Source: Candidatus Saccharimonadota bacterium
GTDB taxonomy: Bacteria; Patescibacteriota; Saccharimonadia; Saccharimonadales; Saccharimonadaceae
DNA length: 64,000 nucleotides
Assembly (NCBI GenBank): GCA_905373835.1
Contig: CAJPUN010000003.1
Coordinates: 1-64,000, forward strand
Direction: 5' to 3'
How positions within the stretch are numbered: the first letter of the stretch is position 1; every line of letters begins with the position of its first letter. The translations under genes were made by a program, and so were the position numbers. This document shows positions 36,354-45,067 of this stretch, piece after piece. The notes under the pieces were generated by a model, which saw only the letters and a list, made by a program, of their open reading frames with translations, had not been told where the DNA came from and made no database searches.

Positions 36354-37461
36354 GAAAAAAGTCCTCTTCACCTCACACACTGCCAACTTCCAGAAGTTTA
36401 ACCGGCCCTTCATGCGGATGCTGCGCGAACAGGGGTACGAGGTGCATTATGCCTCGATGGGTGAGGAGCATATTGAGGATTGTGACAAGCAGTTCGTTGT
36501 GCCATTTACGCGCAGCCCCTTCACGCTGAGCAATATCCGGGCCTATCGCCAGCTCAAGGAGATTATCGACCACGAGCAGTACGACCTCATCCATACCCAC
36601 ACACCGGTGGGGAGTGTGGTGACGCGTCTTGCCGCTCGGCAGGCTCGGCAGCGCGGCACGCGGGTGATCTACACTGCTCATGGCTTTCACTTCTTTACGG
36701 GTGCGCCGCTGCTTAATTGGCTGGTATACTATCCCATCGAGCGCCTGATGGCGCACTACACTGACGTCCTCATCACGATCAATGCTGAGGACTACGCCCG
36801 AGCCAACCGTCACTTTGCCACCAGCGTGGTGTATGTGCCAGGGGTGGGGGTGGATCCAAAGCGGTTTGATATTACAATCAACAAGGACTCGCGGCAGGCA
36901 ATACGTGCGAAGCTGGGCATTAAGCCAAGTGATTTCGTCATAACCTACGTCGCTGAGCTGTCGAAAAGAAAGAACCAGTCTTGGCTCCTCAGTGCGCTCA
37001 AGACAACCTTGCAGCAAGACGCATCGATGCATCTTTTGCTGGTTGGTGCAGATAGTCTGCAGGGTAAGATCCACAAGCAGTCTGCTCGCTATGGTATACA
37101 GAGTCAAGTTCATTTTCTAGGGTATAGAAAGGATATACCAGAGTTGCTCCAGGCGTCGGATCTATATGTTTCTACGTCAAAGCAAGAGGGGTTGCCCGTT
37201 AATATTCTTGAGGCGATGATGGGCCGCATGCCAATTGTCGCCCTGGAATGCCGAGGGGTTGCTGAGCTCCTCTCGTTGGTGGGTGCTACGCCAGCGCGTG
37301 ATAGGCAGACATTTCGCGCGACTGTCCAGTACTACAAAAAGCACCGCTCCTTGCACCGCGAGAAAGATACAATCCAATCCGCATTATCGCGATACACAAC
37401 ACCAAATATTATGAAGAATATGCGCCAACTGTATGAATACGAGGGAGAGGCTGCTCGATGA
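36340..37461 (+). CDS. Glycosyltransferase family 4
   Basis: The 373-residue GT-B enzyme has the N-terminal pattern HTHTPVGSVVTRLAARQ...IYTAHGFHFF typical of GT4 lipid-linked sugar transferases of capsule clusters. The nucleotide-sugar domain contains SKQEGLPVNILEAMMGRMPIVALECRGVAELL, including the E-x7-E motif. It probably adds the second sugar to the lipid-linked primer. It overlaps both neighbours (14 bp upstream, ATGA downstream). Confidence 0.9.
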   Translation: MPSNKKKVLFTSHTANFQKFNRPFMRMLREQGYEVHYASMGEEHIEDCDKQFVVPFTRSPFTLSNIRAYRQLKEIIDHEQYDLIHTHTPVGSVVTRLAARQARQRGTRVIYTAHGFHFFTGAPLLNWLVYYPIERLMAHYTDVLITINAEDYARANRHFATSVVYVPGVGVDPKRFDITINKDSRQAIRAKLGIKPSDFVITYVAELSKRKNQSWLLSALKTTLQQDASMHLLLVGADSLQGKIHKQSARYGIQSQVHFLGYRKDIPELLQASDLYVSTSKQEGLPVNILEAMMGRMPIVALECRGVAELLSLVGATPARDRQTFRATVQYYKKHRSLHREKDTIQSALSRYTTPNIMKNMRQLYEYEGEAAR

Positions 37462-38705
37462 ACCAAGAAGGAACTATAGCGATCATAACGACTGGCCTCT
37501 TGCCGGTACCTTCGGTGATGGGGGGTGCGGTAGAGAACCTGGTGCAGAACTTTATCGATGAGAACGAGCGGCAAGGCGGCCCTCGCCTCACGGTATATAG
37601 CACCGCAACGCCAGATGCTATAGAAAAGGCTCAGGCGTACACACATACAGACTTTGTCTTTATACACACCCCATGGGTCATCAGAGTAGCGGACTCTATA
37701 CTCTACAGTATATTCCGGCGCCTTGTCGATACAAATAAGAGTGCGTCTTTGCGGGCGATCCTGCAGCGGCTGTATTTTTTGAGGAAGGTATCAAAGCATA
37801 TTGCTCGCAAAAACCATCGCAAAATACTGTTTGAGAATGCGATCATCCAGACGCACATCCTACGGTGGCACAAAAACCAGGAACGATACAAAGGTAGAGT
37901 TTATGTGCATATCCATAATGAGATAACTAACTTTTATAAGACGTATAAGTATCTAGCGGGTGCAAAAATTATCGTTGTGAGCAAGTTCATCAAAGATAGC
38001 TTGATCGCTAAATCGGCGCAAGGTAATGAAGGCAGCGGCCCACTACAAAACGTATCGGTGCTCAAGAACGCAGTTGACAATACCCGGTTTACTGCAATGA
38101 CAAGGAAGCGCGCGTCGAAGCTATTGCATCAACAATATACCATCGATGCTTCAAGAAAGATCGTATTATTCAGTGGTAGGCTGACGCCGGAGAAGGGGAT
38201 TGATGTGTTGCTACGAGCGCTTGATCGGGTGAAAGAACAAAAATACCAGCTGCTTGTGGTTGGCAGCTCGTTCTTTGGGACTGATATCAAAAACCCATTT
38301 TTGAAGGAGCTTCGCGACCTCACCGAGGCACATCGGGAGCACGTGACATTTACCGGATATATCGACTATGACAACATGCCGCTACTCTACCGCGGGTGTG
38401 ACTTTGCAGTGTTGCCCTCGGTATGTAATGATGCTGCGCCGCTAACGGTCATAGAATCTATTACAGCAGGCCTGCCGATGATCACAACAAACAGAGGTGG
38501 CATACCAGAATATGCGTCAGACAGAGCAGCTATTCTCCTTGATACAGACGAGACCCTTGAGCAGTCTATAGCAAAAAATATAGAAAAACTTCTCAGAGAG
38601 GATGACACATTGCAAGCCATGAGCAAAGCAGGCCAAAAAGCCGCCAAAGATATGACATTATATAATTATTATAGAGGGCTCCTCGAGAAGCTGGGAGAAG
38701 AATAA
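37458..38705 (+). CDS. Glycosyltransferase family 4
   Basis: The 415-residue GT-B protein has an N-terminal LLPVPSVMGGAVENLVQNFI acceptor-domain start, then LFSGRLTPEKGIDVLLRAL and LPSVCNDAAPLTVIESITAGLPMITTNRGGIPEY. The E-x7-E motif is recognisable. It starts inside the stop of the previous gene (ATGA overlap), so it is translationally coupled. Donor and acceptor are unknown. Confidence 0.9.
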   Translation: MNQEGTIAIITTGLLPVPSVMGGAVENLVQNFIDENERQGGPRLTVYSTATPDAIEKAQAYTHTDFVFIHTPWVIRVADSILYSIFRRLVDTNKSASLRAILQRLYFLRKVSKHIARKNHRKILFENAIIQTHILRWHKNQERYKGRVYVHIHNEITNFYKTYKYLAGAKIIVVSKFIKDSLIAKSAQGNEGSGPLQNVSVLKNAVDNTRFTAMTRKRASKLLHQQYTIDASRKIVLFSGRLTPEKGIDVLLRALDRVKEQKYQLLVVGSSFFGTDIKNPFLKELRDLTEAHREHVTFTGYIDYDNMPLLYRGCDFAVLPSVCNDAAPLTVIESITAGLPMITTNRGGIPEYASDRAAILLDTDETLEQSIAKNIEKLLREDDTLQAMSKAGQKAAKDMTLYNYYRGLLEKLGEE

Positions 38706-38712
38706 AAAACTT

Positions 38713-39840
38713 ATGAGCACACTACAAAAGCTAAATATAAATCTAAAAAAGATACTCGCGACCACGCTCGTGTTTGTGATGATCACGTACTATTACCTCT
38801 ACGTGGTATCACCACAGTTGACGGCGTGGCTGCCTCTAGTGCTGATAATTGGCATTGTTCTATCGGGGATTATTCTGGTAGATTTTGCCATAACAAACAA
38901 GCTTACTAGGTGGCATTGCAAATATCTGCTCTTTTATATTGCGGTGCTTGGGATCTCAGTTATTTTTCAGTGGCCAAATGTTGCATGGCTCGCACTAACT
39001 TCGAGCACGCTTTTGATCCTCAATAGGGATGAGTTTATCAAGATATTTTTCTATACCTCCGTGGGGTTTTATATGCTGGTGGTTGCTTTGGCGCTCTTGG
39101 GGGTACTGCCCATGGTGTATGTTGGGTTTGATGGTAATGAATCGCAGCGGTATGGATTTGCAAAATACTCGCTTGGGTTTGATGGGCCAAACCAAGCGTC
39201 GTTGTCGTTCTTCCCAATACTGCTTAGCGGTATGTATCTCTATGGTACTCGCCGGGTGTTTACGGGTATTGCGCTGATTGCCTGTATTGCTGTTGGTATT
39301 CTGACTGGTAGTCGCATGGGCCTTTTGCTGAGCCTTGCCTTTATTCCCGCCTATAGACTGCTACTCCACAAGCATGGTGAGCGCAAGAGAAGCACCGTAG
39401 CACCGTATTTGTTTGTGATCGGCCTTCTTGTATCGTGCATTGGTGCGGCAGTGCTCGTCGATAATGATCTAGCAAATAGGGTTATGTCTGGCAGGCCTAA
39501 GTTGATTGACCAATATCTGCAATCAGAATACACTCCGTCGGTATTTGGATCGGACGAGGTGTACAATAAAGCCCAGTACGGAACAGCTCCAGTCGATAAT
39601 TTCCCTGTGTATATATATGCTCGCTATGGAATTGTTGGCTTTATCATATTTGCCTTCGTCTTTTGGCAGGGGATGCGGCGAGAACGCTCAACGAAGCTGT
39701 ACATCCTATTCTTATTCATCATCCTGTATGGATTTGCAGAAGCCTTCTTCGATATTGCAGCAAAGAACTTCATCTTGCCGATTCTCATGGTTTCACTATT
39801 TCAGAAAGGAGCTTTGTATGAGCAGCAAAACGCTCGTTAG
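38713..39840 (+). CDS. O-antigen/capsule polymerase-like membrane protein (Wzy)
   Basis: The 375-residue protein has about ten membrane helices and one large loop near the C-terminal third (about 250-305) rich in charged residues, the usual shape of Wzy/O-antigen ligase proteins. Wzy proteins share little sequence, so the call rests on topology, GSRMGLLLSLAFIPAYRLLL (a Wzy/WaaL-like segment) and location between glycosyltransferases and a flippase. It overlaps the next gene by 23 bp. Confidence 0.82.
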   Translation: MSTLQKLNINLKKILATTLVFVMITYYYLYVVSPQLTAWLPLVLIIGIVLSGIILVDFAITNKLTRWHCKYLLFYIAVLGISVIFQWPNVAWLALTSSTLLILNRDEFIKIFFYTSVGFYMLVVALALLGVLPMVYVGFDGNESQRYGFAKYSLGFDGPNQASLSFFPILLSGMYLYGTRRVFTGIALIACIAVGILTGSRMGLLLSLAFIPAYRLLLHKHGERKRSTVAPYLFVIGLLVSCIGAAVLVDNDLANRVMSGRPKLIDQYLQSEYTPSVFGSDEVYNKAQYGTAPVDNFPVYIYARYGIVGFIIFAFVFWQGMRRERSTKLYILFLFIILYGFAEAFFDIAAKNFILPILMVSLFQKGALYEQQNAR

Positions 39841-40813
39841 CATTGTCGTACCTGTCTACAACATGGAGCACTACCTCAGCCAATGCATTGAGAGTATTAT
39901 TGCCCAAACGCATCGGGCGCTCGAGATTATCATCGTCAATGATGGCTCGTCGGATAGGTCGCTTGAGATTGCTCATGATCTTGCCCAAAAAGACCAGAGG
40001 ATTGTCGTTATTGATAAGCCAAATGGCGGTGTGAGCTCGGCTCGCAACGAAGGCATTGAGCGAATGCAGGGGGGGTACGTCACCTTCGTTGATGCAGATG
40101 ATTCAATCCACCCAACGTATATTGAGAATCTCTTGGCTGATGCACAGGCGACGGATGCTGACATAGTGAGCACGCCAAAGCACCTGCTTGGCGATGCAGC
40201 GCGGCAGGGCTTCTTGGATGCGACTATTCCAGTTGCTGCGTCGGCGTCGGTCTTTACTCGCACCGAAGCATTAACCGCGCTATATAATGGACAGCTCGAG
40301 AAGGGTAATAATGGCTGCCAATTGTACAAAACAGAGATCATCAAGCACAATGATATCCGGTTTGATTCGCAGATGGCGATAGGGGAGGACTTCGACTTCT
40401 TGGCCCGCGCGATTATATCGGCACGCTGTATTGCGGTTGACAATCGCAGACTCTATTACTATCGAGCTAACCCGACGAGTGCCGTGCATCAGGAATTTAA
40501 CATTCGACACTATCAAGCGATTGAGAATATGCAAAAGACAGGCAGAGCGCTCCGCAATCCACCAAAGAAACTCGTCCAGGCGATGGACAACAACCTATTT
40601 GTCGCCTCGGCATCATACGGTGCATTGATGTATGCAAGCCGCAAAAAATTCCCAAGAGAGTTTGACGAAATCAAACGTACCGTCCGGAGGCTCAAGTGGG
40701 GTACACTACTGAGCAGAGACGTCAAGTACAGTGGTCGAATACGTGCGGCACTGATTATTTGTCTTGGTACCAATCTTGGGTTTATTGTAATTAGAAAATT
40801 GATAAAAATCTAA
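39818..40813 (+). CDS. Glycosyltransferase family 2
   Basis: The 331-residue GT-A enzyme starts SIVVPVYNMEHYLSQCIESI with VNDGSSDRS (nucleotide binding) and FVDADD (the DXD metal motif), followed by GEDFDFLARAI (the ED motif). It probably transfers one sugar of the repeat unit. The ATG at 39818 is chosen for the AGAAAGGAG site just upstream. The frame is open further 5' but that is Wzy sequence. Confidence 0.92.
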   Translation: MSSKTLVSIVVPVYNMEHYLSQCIESIIAQTHRALEIIIVNDGSSDRSLEIAHDLAQKDQRIVVIDKPNGGVSSARNEGIERMQGGYVTFVDADDSIHPTYIENLLADAQATDADIVSTPKHLLGDAARQGFLDATIPVAASASVFTRTEALTALYNGQLEKGNNGCQLYKTEIIKHNDIRFDSQMAIGEDFDFLARAIISARCIAVDNRRLYYYRANPTSAVHQEFNIRHYQAIENMQKTGRALRNPPKKLVQAMDNNLFVASASYGALMYASRKKFPREFDEIKRTVRRLKWGTLLSRDVKYSGRIRAALIICLGTNLGFIVIRKLIKI

Positions 40814-40830
40814 AAGACGAGGATATTCTT

Positions 40831-41967
40831 ATGAAAAAAGTCGGCATCATCACCTTTCATCGCTCGCATAATTGTGGGTCTATTATGCAGGCGTATGCAC
40901 TGCAAAAAGTCTTGCAAACGCGATATGGAATTGCGCCCGAATTCATCGACTTCTCGAGCCCTGGCCAGCAAAAACTATACTCAGTTTTCAGTGGAGACAA
41001 GAGCGTAAAGGGTACACTGCGTAATGTTGGGCGGGCATTTATCTACAATAGGCTCAAGAAGAACCAGGCGAGCTACGATAGGTACATCAAGAAACACCTG
41101 AGGCTATCTAGCCGCGTATTTACCACCAACAAAGAATTGCAAGAAGCTCACTTTGCGTATGATGCGTACATTGCGGGGAGCGACCAGGTGTGGAATATAA
41201 TGATCGATGATTATGACCCTGCCTACTTCTTGAATTTTGTTGAAAAAAAGAAGCCAAAGATATCATACGCGGCCTCATTTGGTGCACGGCGAGTAAGTAG
41301 CAATACTAATCACCCCGAAGCCATTCGCGACATGATACGAGATTTTGATCATATCTCGGTCAGAGAGCCAAATGGCCAAAAATGGCTAGCCGAAGATTTT
41401 GCAATCAAGAGTACTGTGGTACTCGACCCAACGCTACTCATTGATGGGGGCGATTATTGCGATGGAGAAGAGTCGCCCACAGAGCATATCAAGAAGGATT
41501 ATATCTTTATTTATGCAGTGAGTGTGTCGCGTAAGTTTGAACAACGGATACAGCAGCTCGCTCGAGAAGAGGGGCTCAAGATCGTTATATGGCAACCTGA
41601 TACCTGGCTCAAAATGAAAGGGGCAGCAAAGGGTTATATCCTACCAAAAGATGAGAACCCAGGGAAATACTTATGGTATATACGTCATGCCAAATATGTA
41701 TTTACGGCGTCTTTCCATGGCGTGATATTTTGTGCCCAGTATAGAAAGAATTTCTGGATCTTGTACAATAAAGGAATGAATTATGACAAAGACGATCGGA
41801 TTCTTTCGCTCGTGGATAGCCTTGCATTGTCGGATCGGCTTCTGCCAGAAGATGATACGGAAAAAGATTTACGATCTGCCGTTGATTATACAGCCTACGA
41901 AAAAAACCTTGCCAAGAGGCGTCAGCAATCATTTGCATTTCTTGACAAGGCGGTAAAAAATATATGA
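40831..41967 (+). CDS. Polysaccharide pyruvyl transferase family protein
   Basis: The 378-residue protein has the family start VGIITFHRSHNCGSIMQAYALQ, then AYIAGSDQVWN, ISYAASFGA, ISVREPNG, LDPTLLI and the late FTASFHGVIFCAQYRKNF, which carries the catalytic-site histidine of the WcaK/CsaB group. It would add a pyruvate ketal from PEP to a sugar of the polymer, giving it negative charge. Pyruvate kinase lies 3 kb downstream, but a link is speculative. An ACGAGG site precedes the start. Confidence 0.9.
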   Translation: MKKVGIITFHRSHNCGSIMQAYALQKVLQTRYGIAPEFIDFSSPGQQKLYSVFSGDKSVKGTLRNVGRAFIYNRLKKNQASYDRYIKKHLRLSSRVFTTNKELQEAHFAYDAYIAGSDQVWNIMIDDYDPAYFLNFVEKKKPKISYAASFGARRVSSNTNHPEAIRDMIRDFDHISVREPNGQKWLAEDFAIKSTVVLDPTLLIDGGDYCDGEESPTEHIKKDYIFIYAVSVSRKFEQRIQQLAREEGLKIVIWQPDTWLKMKGAAKGYILPKDENPGKYLWYIRHAKYVFTASFHGVIFCAQYRKNFWILYNKGMNYDKDDRILSLVDSLALSDRLLPEDDTEKDLRSAVDYTAYEKNLAKRRQQSFAFLDKAVKNI

Positions 41968-43400
41968 GCAGATCTACCGAGCTCATAAAAAACACCGCCC
42001 TCCTCACTATTAGCAAGATCACGACGCAGGCCGTAGCGTTCTTGCTTGTTCCTCTGTATACATTTTATTTGTCCGCAAGTGACTATGGGCAGGTTGACCT
42101 TATCTTGACGTATATTGCTTTGTTTGCGCCAATCTTGTCGGTTCAGCTGGAATTTGCGGCATTTCGGTTTGCAATCGATTCGCGCGACGATGCGGACAGA
42201 CTTAGTAGCATCCTATCAACGATATTCAAAATAGTGTTACCTATCACAGGGGTGGCCATCGCTCTGTTGGTGATTGGGTCGCTGTTTGTTACTATTCCAT
42301 ACTTAGCTCTTGTGTGCCTCAATATTGTTCTCTCTGTCGTATCTGCGGTGCTACTGCAATTTACGCGAGGAGTTGGTGATGCAAAGCATTTTTCTATCGC
42401 GAGCATACTCATTGGTGTCGTGAGTACACTATGCTCCTTTGTCTTTGTTGCGGTTATGCGACTACCTGCCTTTAGCTTGATGATATCGTTGGTGCTCGCG
42501 AATTTAATAGGCACATGCTACCTATTGGTGATTATTCGTCAAAAGAAACGCATTCGCTTGCTACACGGCGAGACGCACCAATCGTTGCGTTCGGATATGC
42601 TGCGATACGCTATTCCACTTTTGCCAAATAATATCGCATGGTGGGTACTCAATGTTTCGGACAGGACTATTATTTCGATGTTTATTGGTGCAGCCGCAAA
42701 TGGCATGTATGCGATTGCGAATAAATTTGCATTTGTCCCAAGTATACTATTTGGCATATTTAATATGAGCTGGAGCGAATCTGCCTCTCTTCATATTACT
42801 TCGCGAGATAGGGACGTATTTTTTTCGAAGGTGTCCGACATGTGCTTGCGGCTATACTCATTTGCAACAGTGGTGTATGTGTTGGTGATAGATATATTTT
42901 ATTCACGAATCGTTGGTGCAGAGTATGCGGATGCACATGGCTTAATACCCATTTTGGCGATAGGGGCTTTTTTCCAGGCGATCCTTGGCAATTACTCTGC
43001 GATATACATCGCTAAGAAAAAAACAAAAGAGGTTGCCAATAGCTCCCTTGCGGCGGCAGTAATTAACATCATCGTCAACCTTGCTTTGGTAGGTGTTATT
43101 GGTGTTTATGCTTCGGCACTCTCGACTGCTATAGCCTTTGCCTGCATGGCAGTGATACGGCATATTCATGTCCAACGGTATGTTAAGGTGCGCTATCGTG
43201 CACAAAGCATTATATGCTCTGGAGCTGTATTAATAGCCGGGGGTATCATCTACTACACTCATATGTCAAAGATCGTATCTATAGTAGCCTGTGTGGTTGC
43301 GATGCTCGTCGGTATTGTTTGCACAAAGGATCTCTTCGCAAAGATGCCCGTCAAAAAATACTTTCGCAAAAACCTAGACAAGATGCTCCATCATAAATAA
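41964..43400 (+). CDS. Lipid-linked oligosaccharide flippase (Wzx-like, MATE/MOP superfamily)
   Basis: The 478-residue protein has 12-14 membrane helices and the MOP-type start NTALLTISKITTQAVAFLLVPLYTFYLSASDYGQVDL. The second-half segment around DRTIISMFIGAAANGMYAIANKFAFVP is also typical. It moves undecaprenyl-linked repeat units to the outer face. It is coupled to the previous gene by an ATGA overlap. Confidence 0.92.
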   Translation: MSRSTELIKNTALLTISKITTQAVAFLLVPLYTFYLSASDYGQVDLILTYIALFAPILSVQLEFAAFRFAIDSRDDADRLSSILSTIFKIVLPITGVAIALLVIGSLFVTIPYLALVCLNIVLSVVSAVLLQFTRGVGDAKHFSIASILIGVVSTLCSFVFVAVMRLPAFSLMISLVLANLIGTCYLLVIIRQKKRIRLLHGETHQSLRSDMLRYAIPLLPNNIAWWVLNVSDRTIISMFIGAAANGMYAIANKFAFVPSILFGIFNMSWSESASLHITSRDRDVFFSKVSDMCLRLYSFATVVYVLVIDIFYSRIVGAEYADAHGLIPILAIGAFFQAILGNYSAIYIAKKKTKEVANSSLAAAVINIIVNLALVGVIGVYASALSTAIAFACMAVIRHIHVQRYVKVRYRAQSIICSGAVLIAGGIIYYTHMSKIVSIVACVVAMLVGIVCTKDLFAKMPVKKYFRKNLDKMLHHK

Positions 43401-43410
43401 TATATGCTAT

Positions 43411-43884
43411 ATGATAAGGAGAAAGCAGAAAACAGTCACTATACTTAATTACGTGATTGTTTGTGGCTGGGCTTTAGTTATCTTCATCCTCTCCAATCAG
43501 CCTGCCGCTGTCTCTAGCGGGCAGAGCGGGGTGATTGTTGGGCATTTGCAGCAGGCTATGCCAGGGGTAAGTACGGCTATCTTGACGTTTCTTGTGCGCA
43601 AGAGTGCTCATATTATTGCTTATTTTATCCTTGGTATATTGATGTATCGTGCCTTGCGCATCAGCATCCGCCGCTGGCGAGCGCGCACCGTAGCGAGCCT
43701 TGCCTTGCTGAGTTGCAGTCTCTATGCAGTGACAGACGAGATACATCAGCTCTTCGTGCCAGGGCGCAGCGGCGAACTGCGCGATGTGATGATTGACAGC
43801 ATAGCGGCACTGGTGGGGGTGGGGCTTTGCGCGTGGATGATGCGCTGGCGATCATTACGCAAGAGCACTGCCAGGAACGATTGA
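43411..43884 (+). CDS. VanZ family membrane protein
   Basis: The 157-residue protein has four membrane helices, with the VanZ features SNQPA near the first helix, RKSAHIIAYFILGILMY, and YAVTDEIHQLFVPGRSGELRDVMIDSIAALVG. VanZ-like proteins are linked to surface polymers and teicoplanin resistance in other bacteria; the biochemical role is unknown. It is the last gene of the exopolysaccharide operon, 10 bp after the flippase. Confidence 0.9.
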   Translation: MIRRKQKTVTILNYVIVCGWALVIFILSNQPAAVSSGQSGVIVGHLQQAMPGVSTAILTFLVRKSAHIIAYFILGILMYRALRISIRRWRARTVASLALLSCSLYAVTDEIHQLFVPGRSGELRDVMIDSIAALVGVGLCAWMMRWRSLRKSTARND

Positions 43885-44120
43885 TGACGACATAATGGGT
43901 ATACCTACTCGTAGTTTTTGCGAGAAACCCGGGCGTATTTAATGTCATATTCTGCTGCAAGTCAGGCAGTAGATGAGATGATGGCTATGGTTGTAAGCAA
44001 TGAGTAGTGCGATACACAGTTTGGTTACAAATATATAACATTCGGCAACAATCTCGAACAAAATTCTCAAAAAATGAAACAAACGTTTGCTAATTGTTCG
44101 ATATAGTGCTACACTGTCGT

Positions 44121-44286
44121 AGGGGGTACTGATAAGGTACTTCGAACACATGTTAGCACAGAGGTAGCTATGGGTTAGGCTACTAGTGCAGCGATCAGCC
44201 GTGGCGCTATCGCCAGTTGGCAATGGGTTTGCCAGAGGTCTCCACCAAGGTGGATAGGCGCGATGGGTGATCATTCCTCCTCTTTT
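44121..44286 (+). ncRNA. Candidate structured noncoding RNA
   Basis: No credible gene lies in 43,885-44,469. On the plus strand TTGCTA (44087-44092), a 17-bp spacer and TACACT (44110-44115) could start an RNA near 44,121. It would fold as GTAC hairpin 44126-44140; GCAC-GTAGC/GCTAC-GTGC hairpin 44156-44189; and an outer stem GATCAGCC (44193-44200)/GGGTGATC (44265-44272, one mismatch) enclosing three hairpins: GGCG-CTAT-CGCC (44203-44214), TGGCAA-TGGGT-TTGCCA (44218-44234), TCCAC-CAAG-GTGGA (44241-44254). It ends CCTCCTCTTTT. It does not match RNase P, tmRNA, SRP or 6S RNA as far as I can judge. Confidence 0.45.
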
Positions 44287-44309
44287 GCTCATGAGCGAGC
44301 CATTATGTT

Positions 44310-44407
44310 TGCGTTTCTCTCGGAGAGAAAGCGCCTTATTCTAAGCCAAGCTTAGCGTTATTTCCTTTTTCGCTAGCAAGATACCGCAGCCGATGACGCT
44401 GCGGTAT
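44310..44407. repeat. Three further hairpins downstream of candidate RNA
   Basis: GCGTTTCTCT/AGAGAAAGCGC (about 44311-44333), CTAAG-CCAAG-CTTAG (44341-44355, followed by a T-rich stretch), and a perfect 10-bp stem ATACCGCAGC/GCTGCGGTAT with loop CGATGAC (44381-44407). They may be terminators for the operon and for the convergent small gene, or part of a longer RNA. Confidence 0.45.
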
Positions 44408-44469
44408 TGCTCTATCTACGCTAGTGGCCTTACCTCTGAGAAGTTCTTTTGCAAGAGATGTAGATGTTT

Positions 44470-44709
44470 TTACTTGCCCTGGTAGCGCCGAACAATTGGT
44501 GCTACAGCATACAATGCCATAGGCAGGACGAGGAGCTCACCATCTTGCCTCAGCCAGTACAATATGCCAGCCGCCACAAGATGAAGCGCGATGATCCCTG
44601 CCGTCAGCCACGGCAAGAAAGCTCGTGGTATGCGCGGTGCAAACAAGAGATAGAGAATACCGCCAAAGCAGTCGAGTGCCAACGCGAGATGTAAGAGGGA
44701 TGGTGCCAT
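44470..44709 (-). CDS. Small membrane protein
   Basis: The 79-residue protein has two or three membrane helices (about 3-24, 30-52, 58-72) and a basic C-terminus RRYQGK. An AAGGAG ribosome-binding site nine bases before the ATG supports the start. No family is recognised. Confidence 0.65.
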   Translation of the reverse strand: MAPSLLHLALALDCFGGILYLLFAPRIPRAFLPWLTAGIIALHLVAAGILYWLRQDGELLVLPMALYAVAPIVRRYQGK

Positions 44710-45067
44710 AGTGTTAGACTCCTTATAGTAAAGTGATGTTATATCTTAGCATACTGTGATTATACAGTACTGTCAAATGTTCGACACGTATATACTGTAT
44801 CCCCTCCTATGTCTACCTCAATCTATCCACCTACCTCTCACCATTTCATACAGGTAGTATATGATGGCAGATTGCCATAATCTATGCTTAGTTCTGGTAT
44901 AAGGGTATATGACAGAGAATGACCCTTATCGTGCTAGAGGACGAGGAATAGCGAGCGACAAGGTGTGAGAAATGAATGAAACTCCGAATTTATTGCTCAA
45001 TACACCTCGGCAAGCAATATTGCTTGTGTTTCACTATTTGGCATTATGCTGCTATAATATGTACGCA
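44710..45067 (+). promoter_or_regulatory. pyk upstream region with palindromic operator candidate
   Basis: This gap holds no gene. TATAAT at 45053-45058 is nine bases before the pyk ATG. A perfect 16-bp palindrome CAAGCAATATTGCTTG sits at 45011-45026, just upstream of where the -35 would be, a typical repressor or activator position. A weaker stem AAGGGT/ACCCTT lies near 44,906-44,933. Confidence 0.55.

Noticed and set aside
43945..44292. Minus-strand frame with AGGAGG near an ATG
   Set aside because: AGGAGG is only one base from the ATG it would serve, the product is not protein-like after about 30 residues, and the same DNA forms the hairpins of the candidate RNA.
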